This document shows positions 31,170-41,724 of a stretch of 64,000 nucleotides of DNA, piece after piece. Origin of the DNA: Furcasterigmium furcatum (Eukaryota; Ascomycota; Sordariomycetes; Glomerellales; Plectosphaerellaceae); contig BCIA01000004.1 in NCBI GenBank assembly GCA_001599815.1, positions 4,738,082-4,802,081 of the forward strand, written 5' to 3'. Numbering within the stretch: position 1 is the stretch's first letter; every line of letters begins with the position of its first letter. Both the position numbers and the translations under genes were made by a program. The notes under the pieces are model-generated. The model searched no databases. It saw nothing but the letters and a program-made list of their open reading frames with translations, and was not told the DNA's origin.

Positions 31170-32381
31170 CTAGCCAAAGACTTTGAGGAAACCCCAGATG
31201 CCCATGCCGCTGAGGACGGGGATGGTCAGGTTATCGTCCCATCCGAAGATATCAACGACCTCGCTCGCGGCAGCCACGAAGCCGCTCCAGAGGCTCATGG
31301 CACCCAGGGCGAGGGCGCCGGAGATGGTAGCCTGAGCCGTGGACAGGCCGACGAGGTCGCTCACGACGGCCGGCAGGCGCAGGACGCCAGTGAACATGAA
31401 CCCGTCGTCACCGGGCATGGGGCCGTAGCGGGGCACGAGCCAGCCCCACCAGAAGTAGGAGGTCGCGACGCCGATGACGAAGGCGGCGAAAGAGCCGGCG
31501 AAGGACTTCCCGCGGCGGATGCGCGGGGTGTAGCGGCCCCAGAGGCGGCCGAAGGTGCTCGCGGCGGTGTCGCACCAGGAGAGGAGGAGGATGCAGACGG
31601 CGCCGACGTCCTTGGGGAAGAAGTAGGAAACGATGAAGGCGCCGAGGAGGTAGAAGATGACGCCGTTCCAGCCGGCGTACTCGCTCTCGCGCATGAGGGC
31701 GCCGAGGACGGATACGTAGAAACGGTTGAAGCTGGCGGAGTTGTGGCGGAGCCAGTCGGNGAGGGNAATGGGGATAAGGGCGCCGAGGAGCCAAGGTGCT
31801 ACGTTGTGGGTGTGAACGCGGGTGAGGTAGAGCCAAACCGTGACGAAGCCGATGGAGACGTGGAGGACCTTGCGGGGGACCTCGTGCTTGTGGACGAAGG
31901 TCCGCCACTTCCTGTGGATGGGGATGAGACCGAGCGGGCTCGGGGAGCGGCTGAAGTCACGCCAGGACCAGCCGGACGGAGCGGCGGAAGGGACGGTAAG
32001 GTGACCGTTGGTCTGCGGCGCCTTGCCGTTTGCCGTTGCCGCCCCGTTGGAGGTGATGGGCTCGCTTGGCACGACGGGGCTTTTCGAGGAGACCTTGGAG
32101 GCGGAGGTCATCGGCTTGATGCGCCGGGAGTTGATCGGAGAGCGGCTCCGGGTGCGTGCCCGTCGCAGTTCCGCCGGGTCTGAGTCCTCCTCTTCCTCCT
32201 CGATGTTATTGCTGAAGGGCTGGGGCGTTGACCGGCGTTTCCGGGCCGCCGAGCGTGTGGTGGGACCGAAGTAACCGCCATCTTGCGATGCTTCTTGGAT
32301 TTCTGAGGGCGTCGGGCTCGGGGAGATGACTCGCGGGGTGGCAGGCGTGGCACCGGTTGCCCTCTTGCTTCGTGTGGACAT
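31170..32381 (-). CDS. DGK1: CTP-dependent diacylglycerol kinase
   Basis: A single-exon gene for 403 residues. Residues 1-135 are a disordered Ser/Arg/Thr-rich cytosolic region. From about 150 the protein is a multi-pass membrane enzyme of the CTP-transferase family: a VPRKVLHVSIGFVTVWLY segment, then LLSWCDTAASTFGRLWGR with the conserved Asp and Gly-Arg, then several hydrophobic helices to the end. Yeast Dgk1 makes phosphatidate from diacylglycerol using CTP at the nuclear/ER membrane, counteracts the lipin Pah1 and supports membrane synthesis. Two ambiguous bases (31760, 31766) fall in the second conserved membrane region and leave two residues undetermined. The frame is otherwise intact. 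The gene is divergent from SPB4. Confidence 0.93.
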   Translation of the reverse strand: MSTRSKRATGATPATPRVISPSPTPSEIQEASQDGGYFGPTTRSAARKRRSTPQPFSNNIEEEEEDSDPAELRRARTRSRSPINSRRIKPMTSASKVSSKSPVVPSEPITSNGAATANGKAPQTNGHLTVPSAAPSGWSWRDFSRSPSPLGLIPIHRKWRTFVHKHEVPRKVLHVSIGFVTVWLYLTRVHTHNVAPWLLGALIPIXLXDWLRHNSASFNRFYVSVLGALMRESEYAGWNGVIFYLLGAFIVSYFFPKDVGAVCILLLSWCDTAASTFGRLWGRYTPRIRRGKSFAGSFAAFVIGVATSYFWWGWLVPRYGPMPGDDGFMFTGVLRLPAVVSDLVGLSTAQATISGALALGAMSLWSGFVAAASEVVDIFGWDDNLTIPVLSGMGIWGFLKVFG

Positions 32382-33534
32382 GTCGTAGGGAAAAGGCGGG
32401 AGGGCCGGAGAGGGGGCGGCGCCGGCGAGGGGAGGACGGAAGGAGAAGAAGGTGAAGGGCCAAAAGTTGGAGTGGAGATGTTTGTCCTTCCTCGAGGCGC
32501 GTGAGCCCTCGTGGACAGGGCCTGCGCCGAAGAGAAAGTCGAAGAGGCGGAGGGCGCTATGGTGTTGGTATGTGAGGATGGAGGCGGCTTGTGTTATTGG
32601 ATCCAGCTTGGTGGTGGTAATGATGTTGGTATTTGAAGCAGCAGAGGTCAGCTCTGCCGCATGGCGGTCCCGTGGGATCAGGACGAGGCGGAGGAGGGTG
32701 GTCGGCGGGCACGGACATGCGACGGGTGCCTCGAGGAGGGGAGGTAGAGGAGAAAGAAGATAAGGAGGACGGTGAGACGAGGGCTTCGTGCTCGGCGGCG
32801 GAGGTGCGGCGTTGGATCATGTGCGGGAGTCGGAGTCGGGGTTTGTATTCGCTGCGGAAGTGGTTGGGTGGAGGATTTTTTTCGTTTGGAGAGTCCGGCG
32901 GCCGCCCAAACCGCCCAGTGTCATCAGTGGCAGTACGGCGGAGGCCCCGGGCGCGCTTGTCCGGGTACCTCCCGCTGTGAGGGCCCCGCTAGTGATAAGA
33001 AGTACCTGGACTTGCGAGTCTGGGGCCCCCTGCAGGCGTCGCAATCCGCCCAGCATGTGATGACAGGCCTGTCTTCCAGCGCATCCGGTCACCAGAAGCG
33101 GGACATCACCGGTCAGCCTCACAGAGGGAGCCCAAGAGGGAGGCACTGGGTCCCTACATCGCCTTGTATTCTGGTATTCTACAAAGTACAATCATCCCGC
33201 ACGTGTCTCAGTACCTACGTCAGATGCAGCAGGTTTTCATGGTCGTGTGATATCACTTGGGGAGTTCAGCGACTTTATTCGCCGAAGAGCCACTGCTCGG
33301 CACTAGCCGAGTCAATCCCCCGGGTTCCACAAGGCGACCAGAAGTACCCATCTCTTATCAGGTGCTGATAAGATAGATGATAAGATACTGGAGAAAAAAG
33401 TTGCTGGAGAAGCTCTGCCCCTCGACAGATCCAGCACTCAACAGGCGTCGAACAAGCCCCCAACCAGCTAATTGATTGCGCCAGAGCCATTTCGCCATTT
33501 GAGCTGGTCCTCGAGAAGTCGCGACACCAACAAA
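32382..33534. promoter_or_regulatory. Divergent promoter region DGK1 / SPB4
   Basis: 1.15 kb between divergent start codons, with no supported gene. A cluster of GATA words lies at 33355-33387, 150 bases before the SPB4 start. Confidence 0.5.
33355..33387. promoter_or_regulatory. Cluster of five GATA motifs
   Basis: One TTATC (33355) and four GATA words (33367, 33372, 33379, 33384) lie within 33 bases; two are GATAAG. HGATAR is the core bound by fungal GATA factors such as AreA/Nit2. The site lies about 150 bases upstream of the SPB4 start codon. Confidence 0.55.
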
Positions 33535-35530
33535 ATGGCCCCGGCTGAGAAGAAGAAGGATCCCAGAGACTGGCGAGGCCTGACGCCCCCTCTGGCCGAG
33601 TACGTCCTTCGTCCCGTTTCCCGGTGGCGCATAACTGACAACCCTCTCAGTTGGATCCTCGACTATGTTTCCAGCCAGAGCTTCCAGCGGATGACTCCAG
33701 TGCAAGCGGCTTGCCTTCCCCAATTTCTTGGAAACAAGGATGTCGTTGTTGAGGTGCGCAGAACTCGAGCATGTGCCTCCTCCTTCTCCTCCTTCCCTCT
33801 AACGTCCCGTCCAGGCAGTCACAGGCAGCGGAAAGACGCTTTCTTTTCTCATTCCCCTCGTCCAGAAGCTCATGCGCCTTGAAGAGCCGACAAAACGTGG
33901 CCATGTCTTCGCCATCGTCGTGTCCCCGACCCGCGAGCTCGCCTTCCAGATCCACAACGTCCTCATGGGCCTCGTCCGGTTCCACCAACCGTCAGCAGAG
34001 ATGCTGCCATACCTGAAAGAAGACGACAAGAGGCCAGAGTCTACGGTACCGATCATCGTACCGCAGCTGCTTGTCGGCGGCACCACATCAACACAACAAG
34101 ACCTGAGCTTCTTCGCGAGGCACTCCCCGAACGTCTTGGTGTCCACTCCCGGCCGCCTCGTCGAGCTCCTCGCATCACCACAAGTCCACTGCTCCCAGAG
34201 CACTTTCGAGATGCTCATACTGGACGAGGCTGACCGCATCCTTGACATGGGCTTCCGACAAGACCTCCAGAGGATCCTCTCCTACCTCCCCAAACAGCGA
34301 CGGACAGGTCTCTTCAGCGCCAGTGTTTCCGAGGCAGTATCACAAATCATCACAGTGGGACTGCGCAATCCTGTCAAGATTGCCGTCCGTGTCAAGAGTC
34401 TTCGTGACGGAAACATTATTGAAGACAGGAAAATTCCTGCAAGCTTGCAAATGTCCTATCTCATCACGCCCGCCGACCAGAAGCTGCCCGCCCTGTGCCA
34501 GATTCTCGAGAAGCTCGAGCCCCGACCCCAACGAAGTATCGTCTTCCTCTCGACATGCGCCGCCGTCGACTACTTCCAACACATCCTCCCCCGAATCCTC
34601 CCCAAGGGCTACACCCTCGTGCCTCTCCACGGCAAGCTCCCGCCCAAAGTCCGCGAGAAGAGCTTCAACAAGTTCCTCACATCCGTATCTCCCTCTGTCC
34701 TGCTCTGCACCGATCTCGCTGCCCGCGGTCTCGACATCCCCCAAGTCGACTTCGTCTGCCAGGTCGACCCTCCCTCCGACCCCAAGGTCTTCATCCACCG
34801 CGCCGGCCGCGCCGGCAGAGCAGGCCGCAAGGGCCTCGCAACCGTCCTCCTCCATCCCGGCCGCGAGGAAGATTACATCTCATTTCTCGACGTGCGCAAG
34901 ACCCCAATCCATCCTCTCACAGCCCCCTCCATCTCTCTCTCTCCCGAAGCCGCCGAGGCGGCAACATCCTCCTCCCGCGCCCTCCTCCGCTCGGACCGCG
35001 CATTCCACGACAAGGCCCAGCGCGCCTTCGTCTCCTGGGTCCGCAGCTACGCCGCCCACCAGACCTCCTCCATCTTCCGCCTCAAGGACCTCGACTGGGA
35101 GCTCCTCGGCCGCGGATGGGGCCTCCTCCGCCTCCCGACCATGCCGGAGATCAAGTCCTGGGACGGCGACCGCACCTGCGGCGCCGGCGACACGGACTGG
35201 GACGCCTTCACTTACAAGGACAAGACGCGAGAGCAGGCGCGCCTCGAGGCCCTCGAGGCGGAGCGCAACGGCGACGGCAAGGAGGAGGACGAGAACCGCC
35301 AGAAGAGGAAGAAGCGGAACAACGAAGCGTGGAGCGACAAGCGCGAGAAGGCCGATGTGCGCGTTGAGAGGCGCGAGAAGAGGCAGAAGCGGAGAGACAA
35401 GGAGCGAGAGAGCAAGATGACGGAGGAGGAGAAGGTAAAGGATATGGAACTGAAAGATCTGATCAAGGAGGTGAGGCGGAAGAACCAGGCGAAGGAATCG
35501 AAAGAAGACGAGTTTGAGGGGTTTGACTAG
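33535..35530 (+). CDS. SPB4: DEAD-box rRNA helicase Spb4
   Basis: Three exons (33535-33599, 33651-33753, 33815-35530) encode 627 residues. The second intron sits just before the Walker A motif, and splicing restores [11 protein letters not shown] (57-64). Further motifs are [23 protein letters not shown] (about 192-196), SAS in place of the usual SAT (about 224), ARGLD and HRAGRAGR (about 384). SAS in motif III and the LTPPLA start are characteristic of Spb4. The last 110 residues are a Lys/Arg/Glu-rich helical tail. Spb4 acts in the nucleolus on late nucleolar pre-60S particles, remodelling 25S rRNA. Confidence 0.94.
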
Positions 35531-36195
35531 ACAGACCTGACCGGTGTAACCATGAGCAATGATACCTTTTGGATAAATCTAGCTGCCTTGAGGGGAGCTT
35601 GGGAGTAACGTCACACTTCGAGGCATTCAAGACATTTTGTACCGATGAGATATGTGAAGCGATTGCATTATCTAAAGCAAATAGGATCATCCCGAAAGCA
35701 GCTATGGTGGAAGCGAACGAGGGGTATCTTCCCATCCATGACGACCCGTACATGAGCCTCCAGTACACCCATCCGATGGGTATCATTTAGCCCCATCCCG
35801 CCGCTGTCCTCATTAGACTCTCTCCTTCCGGCCACGTATCTCGTACACATGCGTCATGTTGCTGACCGTGTCTCGTTTGGGTTGGGTGTCGTTGCGTCGA
35901 AAAACTGAAAAGCAAGGGGTATATGAAATGATTGCGGATTCGAAAGCAGGGTGTGACGCGAGCTCTGAGCATGCTGCCAAGTGTTGAGTGGTATTGAAGG
36001 TTGTCGTATGGCAGGAACATGAGACGCTGGAGCCGCAATTCAAGGCGATTGCGACGATTAGAGAGATCGGCTAGGGACACCCAGTCGTGGAGGGCGCCCG
36101 AAATCGATCAAGCGTCTCGAAATTAGGTGGACCAAGCTGTTCCTTGCCGAACGGAGAACCCTCAAGTCAGCACTCGGAGCACATCAGAGGCTTGT
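35531..36195. other. Convergent 3' intergenic region
   Basis: 665 bases between the SPB4 and stomatin-family 3' ends. No gene is seen; it should hold both 3' UTRs. Confidence 0.45.
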
Positions 36196-37427
36196 TTACA
36201 TGTTTTCGATCACACGAGAGTTGATAGCTTGCTGGAAACCGGTGTCCTGACCTCCAAAGTCCTGAAAGCCCTCCTGGTGAGGCGGGGCGGTGCTCGACTC
36301 GCCCGCATTCTGGGCGTGGTTGATGATGGACTTCATGTCACCCATAGACTGGCTGGCGCCGGGCAAGAAGATGACCTTGCTGTTGGCGGACTTGGCCATG
36401 GCTTGCATGGCCTCGAGGTAACGGATCTGCATGGCAGGGGCAGACGACAGGATGTCGGCGGCCTGGCGCATGAGCTTGGCAGACTCGACCTGTGGGACGT
36501 GTCAGTAGTTGGTACAAGGCTGGTGCGAGTTTCTCAGGGTCACAAACCTCAGCCTTGGCGGCAATGATCTTGGATTCACCGATACGCTTGCTCTGGGCGG
36601 CCATGGAGAGAGACTCCTGCAACTCCTGGCTGAAGACAATGTCCTTGATGAGCATGCTCTCGACCTGGACACCCCAGCCGGCGGCGACATCCTCGATGAT
36701 TTCACCGATGGACTGGGCAATCTCCTCGCGACGCTCGATGACATCCTGGAGGATGCGGGCACCGATGACGTGGCGAAGGGTCGTCTGGGTACGCTCGATG
36801 AGGGCCTGGCGGACGTTGGAGATACCGAAGGCGGCCTTGTGAGGAGCGACGATGTGGTAGTAGATGACGGAGGTCAGGTGCAGGGTGACATTGTCCTTGG
36901 TCATGCAGGTCTGCTGGGGAACCTCGGCAATCTGAATCTTGACATCGACCTGGATGAGCCTCTCGCTGAGAGGGTTCACCTTGACCAGACCGGGATCAAC
37001 AGCCTGGTAGAACTTGCCGAACTTGGTGACGAGACCGACGTTGCCCTGGCTGACACTCTTGTAGGGGTTGGGGCAGCAGATGCAGCAGGGGATGGCACCC
37101 AGGGTACCGACGATGGCGCCAGTGGTGTTGACTGTGAAGATTCGATTAGTTTGGTGTTGTCATGCGCGCGGTCGTTGCGGCGCATGGCGACTTACTCATG
37201 GTTCCGTACCAGCCCTCAGGGTTGGCATTGGCATCAACGACGGTGGCATAGCTGCGCTGGAGGTCGTCCTTCTTGGGGGGCTGGACGGCCATCTTGTGCG
37301 AGGGCTGGAATCCGCCGTTGGTGTCGTTGGCGGGAGCCTTGCCGGTGCTGCTGGGAGCGGCAGGGCCATCAGTGTTGAAGTCGCCATGGCGACCAGTGTC
37401 GAAGACGGTGTCCTGGGGTTGGCTCAT
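36196..37427 (-). CDS. Stomatin-family SPFH-domain membrane protein
   Basis: Three exons (37196-37427, 36548-37131, 36196-36489) encode 369 residues. The N-terminal 85 residues are polar. A short hydrophobic hairpin with a Cys cluster (GAIPCCICCPNPY) follows, suitable for palmitoylation and one-leaflet membrane insertion. The SPFH/band-7 domain then runs from KSVSQGNVGLVTKFG to about residue 290 (MTKDNVTLHLTSVIYYHIV, ERREEIAQSIGEIIEDVAAGWGVQVESMLIKDI). A coiled coil and a Gln/Ser-rich tail end the protein. Stomatins scaffold membrane microdomains and regulate channels; fungal members sit at plasma membrane or mitochondrial membranes. Confidence 0.9.
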
Positions 37428-39915
37428 TGTGAGAGTGATGTTTGGGTGATGTCGCGTCTTGCTGGTGTCAATGGAAGACGCTGGGTATTCTTATTGTTGG
37501 ACGACCGGAGGGTTGGAGCTCAGACGTGTGTGGTGTGGGAGGGGTGAGGTGACAAGGTGCTAGTTTCCAGGACGAAACGTGGGGTGAGCAGGGAAACGTC
37601 CAATATTTGTATCACAAGGCGGGACGTGCGGGAAGGCCGAGCAACCCACGAAGAATGCCTCGAGGTGAGAAAGTAGTGTGAGGATCACTTGCCAGTTTCG
37701 GGGCTTCGCGCTGGCTGTGTTCGTTGCAGTGTTGACGGTGCCCAGAGCTTTAGGTGGGCTTGGAAAGTGGAGAACACGGGGCCTCAAAACACAGTGAAGC
37801 TCTCCAGATGCCGAGAGGTGCCTTCCCTGCAGGGTTATGGGGTGGCAGTGAAGCTCGGTGATTGGACGGCGCATGCGCCCAGAGGACACCGAAGGTTCCT
37901 TTGGGGAGGTGCTAGGCAGTTGCTTCCCGACCAGCTCCCTACATGCCTCAGAAGACACCCAAAGCATCGGCCCCTACTGCGTGATGACGGAGCCACCAAC
38001 ACCCGGCAGTCCATTGAAGCTTCCATTCCTGTCGTTCGTACTCGTAGTTTGGCTTAAGAGGTACGCAGCGCCCTCCTCGGTTCCGTGAGGCGGGCGGAGG
38101 GGGCTCTTACCGAACTCATCTCATCACGGGCGCGGTGCGACGTGTACCGCGCAACACGCACATCGACGACAACACGAGCAGTACGAAGAAAGCCGCTATG
38201 AATCTGCTCACCAACCGGGCCTCTCCCGAAACCCACTAACTGCGATATTGTTCCAGCCACGAAATGAGACCCGAGAGCCCGACTAAAACTCGCGGCCGTC
38301 ACGAAACGCCCCTTGTCAGCCCTCCGCCCGATCAATAGGTCGGTCCACAGCGACAGACGAGGACCCCAATCATCGCTTGCTCTGCTTGTCTGCGCCTCGA
38401 GCATCGCCCTGTTCTGATCAGTTCATTTCTTCCATTTCGAGGCCAGACATCCAGGGTTCCTCCGCCTCCGACTCGCTTGTCGGACTCCATCGATCCCTCC
38501 ACACTCGGGACATCCTTGCCGTCAGGGATCTCTGTCAATCCATCCCTTCAATCCGCTGGATTTGGAATCGAAGCGCGCTGCCAGCCCGCCTTTCTCACAA
38601 GCCCATCACCAACGGTGTGAAGTCGCCCGTCGTAGCGCGGGCTCACCAAGCAGCCCAAGCAAAACCAAGCTCCCAAGCCCGAGCTCCGCGGTTTGGTGCG
38701 GAGAAGGACGCGTGTTCTGGTTGTCGGATATTGGATGTCCCGACATTCGACCACCTGCAAGCCGAGAAGGATGCCACCCAACTCAACACGACCTACCCCG
38801 AAATGACTTCATACCCTTCCTCTTCTCGCCCATGCCCAGCCTTACGCTAAGTCCCCGCTATAGGTTGTCGATCAGCAAGGACCTCCCCCTAGGGCCAACT
38901 GAGGTCCCGGTGACAAAGAACAATCCACTGGCCGGCCCATCTTGACCTCACTCGTGACCAGCACTGCGCCCCTTGGATCGCTGCACGGCACGAGAGCCGG
39001 ACCTATGGGCTTGGGAGCTTCCCGTGGACATGAATGACAGCGTGAATTCAGGACAGATTCGCCAGCTCTGGGCAGATCCATCGCCGAGCCACGTCTCACA
39101 ACCCCCATCCCATCAGCCACGTTAGCACAAGCACTAGACTAGGAACGCCTCCTCTGTCCGTTTGCTAGGACGTGGCGAGCTTGTTCTGGTGCTCAGCCCC
39201 GATGGAAGTCTTCCAGAATCCTTCGATGCCCTTCAACCCTTGTCGTCGCCGACTCCGTTGCTTGGGAGACTCGGTGATCATTTGACAATGTCAAATAAGA
39301 AGTGAATAGTGGCGATGATTAATACGTGACGTATCGAGATGGAAGTCACGTCCTTGTCGAGGTGATACGCGTATACGGTGCTGTTGGGTCATTCAACCAA
39401 ATGCTGTTTTTAGGGAGGTACCGAATGTTACATGCAACGGTGTGAACACATCCAACCGAGGAGACAATTGCATTTGGCCACGGTGACCGAAACTCGAGAG
39501 AGGCATGCATGGTTTCTTCTCAGAGGCCTCAAAGTGCAACCCCGAAGGCTGACTAGGTTTTCTCCTTGGTTTGACAGACAACTCGTGTAAGTCATGCACC
39601 GTACATCAGGGCTAATGAATTTGCGGCCATGGGAAATGACACAGCTCTGGGACAAGGAAGGACTCGAATACCCTTGCAACAGGCCATTTGACTCGTGGGA
39701 GGCAGTGCAGAACTTTGGGTTTGGCTCAGCGAGATCTGCGCGTTACAATCTTGACATGACATGGCGATGGCCGCTATACATAGTCAGACTGGTTCGCCTC
39801 ACTCGCCTCTCTCGAACAAATCAGCGAAAGGCATGGCCGCCTTGGAGACCAAAAACTCCGTGTATTGCTTGTATCATATGGGGTATCATAGGCGCAAGTA
39901 AAACTAAGAGGCCAC
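37428..39915. other. 2.5 kb interval without recognised gene
   Basis: This contains the stomatin promoter on its left side and the 3' UTR of the LENG1-like gene on its right. Frames around 38377-38945 are short and lack family resemblance. A perfect 8-bp inverted repeat lies at 39280-39296. No gene can be supported. Confidence 0.4.
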
Positions 39916-41018
39916 TCAGGCCCTCGACCTGTGTCGGTCACGATCGTCTCCGTGCCTTGAAACTGACGATCTCCGGCGCGCATCATCTGAGCCGTGGCTG
40001 TGCCGCTCCATTCCATGCCTCGAGAACGACTGTCGACGGCGGCTGTCTCCATCGGCGCACACTTCTTCCCTTCGACGGTCATGACGGTCTTCATCGTGGC
40101 CCCTGTGTCGCTCACGATGCCTCGAACGGGAGTGTGATCGATCCTTGTCGTATCTTTCTCTTCGTTTCTCCTCCTTGCGGAGCTGCTGTAGCTCGCGGTC
40201 GCGTTCTTCTTGGAACTTGCGCCTCTCCTGCTTGACTTCTCTCACCTTGGCGGCTCCCCGTTTCATCATTGCCAATGGGTCGTTGGTCGTAATCCTGTCT
40301 GCATCGCGCTTCTTTCTCCCCGGGTCCACGTTTCCAAACGCGTTCCGTCCGACACTTTCAGCTTCCGGGAGGCCTGAGTCTCCGCTTGCAGACTTGGAAT
40401 ACCAGGGGTTCTCGACGCCGTCTTTACCAGCGGCATTCGAGAAGCGCATGGTGTACTGGTCCTCCATCTCTTTTCGTTTCTTTCGTTTCTCCGCTTCTGC
40501 CTCCTCGTTCTTACTGGATTTACGGACAGCATCTGCCTCTCCAAAGAGATCAATATGCCCGTCCCTCCCCACGATCGGCGCGTCGCTTGTCTTGCTTAAT
40601 ATGAGATCCCTCGACCCGTCGGTTTGTGATGTGCGCTCCTTGGCTAGGCGTAGCTCAAAGTCTGTATCGTCCTCGCCGGTCCGTTTCCGCTTCTTGCGAT
40701 CCCTCCCGGGTGCTGACGGTAGGCTGTCTTTCGAGTCGCGGGAACTCTCGATAGCTCGGCCCTCGTCGGCGGGCGGCAGGGGCGGTGGCTCGTCGCCCCG
40801 AAGGATGGCTAGGCGGCGCTCGGCGTCGACCTCCTGCATGCGCTGCTCCTCGGCCTCCTCGGAGGCTTTGGCCGCGGCCTCGTCGCGACGGACGCGGGCG
40901 ATGTTGTCGGCATTGTAGACATTCCACGACTTTTTACCGAGGAGATGGCTGCGAGAACCAGTCAGAGACGAAGCAGCCCTGCGGCGGGGCAGAAGGCGTC
41001 GCTTACTTACAGTGGCAT
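39916..41018 (-). CDS. LENG1-like protein with CIR_N domain
   Basis: Two exons (41011-41018 and 39916-40948) encode 346 residues. The first exon has just 8 coding bases, and splicing gives the family start MPLHLLGKKSWNVYN. The N-terminal CIR_N-type domain (KKSWNVYNADNIARVRRDEAAAK) leads into a charged helix ending LAILRGDEP. The middle is acidic/basic with a conserved IDLFGEAD motif and a NPWYSK motif. The C-terminus is an Arg/Ser/His/Asp-rich low-complexity region. The vertebrate homologue LENG1 and related CIR_N proteins are linked to pre-mRNA splicing; the exact role in fungi is unclear. The gene is divergent from SEC18. Confidence 0.83.
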
Positions 41019-41724
41019 AGTGACGAATAATGTGGCCTGGCACTGCAGCGGCCGGCTATTGCGGACTGGGAATGCCTAGAAGAGGATGTTATGGCTGGAA
41101 GTCCGTTTCGCGACCCGGTGGCCACCAGGCAGTCAGATAAGTTAATGGAGGGGTCTTGAGCTCGGGAGCTAAGGTACTTGGGAAAACCGGGGAAGCTCTC
41201 GAACGGTCCGCAGCGTCATCGCTAGGAGATTTCCGCTTTTGGTCAATGTACCTGTGAGAATGACAAATCCGACAGGCAGCAGCAGGAACTGGAAGGTTCA
41301 CGTGTCAAGTCGATCCGAGCGGCGACGAAGCTGAGACGTCAGAGAAGACAGATATGTGTAGACACTGGATATCTGTCTCGACTGATTCCCTTCGCCTTCT
41401 GCAAATATCAAGCAACTGGCGAGCTCAGGTTGTATTCAACGTCTTATTGTCCGAGGTGCCTTTTGCTCGAGACAACCCCGCCCTGCCAGAATTCGGAGAA
41501 GACCCTGTCTGGTTACAGGAATCCGCACCAGACCTCCCGCTTGATGCCGTCAGCTGCAACTTGAAGCGGATCTGGCAACTTCATCTCTCGAAATCTCCCC
41601 GAAACAACCCAGAAATACCCGGCAACTACTTGTCGAACACACGCCTGAATACCGAACAGCGGCCCTCAACCGCCCATCCCTCCCTCTGTCGCCCGACACT
41701 CCTCCAACCCCGCTATCCCTCGAC
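41019..41724. promoter_or_regulatory. Divergent promoter LENG1-like / SEC18
   Basis: 706 bases between divergent starts. A CACGTG word lies near 41299. The last 100 bases before SEC18 are C-rich leader sequence. Confidence 0.5.

Noticed and set aside
31032..32183. Plus-strand 383-codon frame over DGK1
   Set aside because: Antisense shadow; the sense strand carries the conserved CTP-transferase motifs.
34242..35420. Frame-shifted plus-strand frames inside SPB4
   Set aside because: Ser/Pro/Arg-rich shadow frames; the helicase frame has all DEAD-box motifs.
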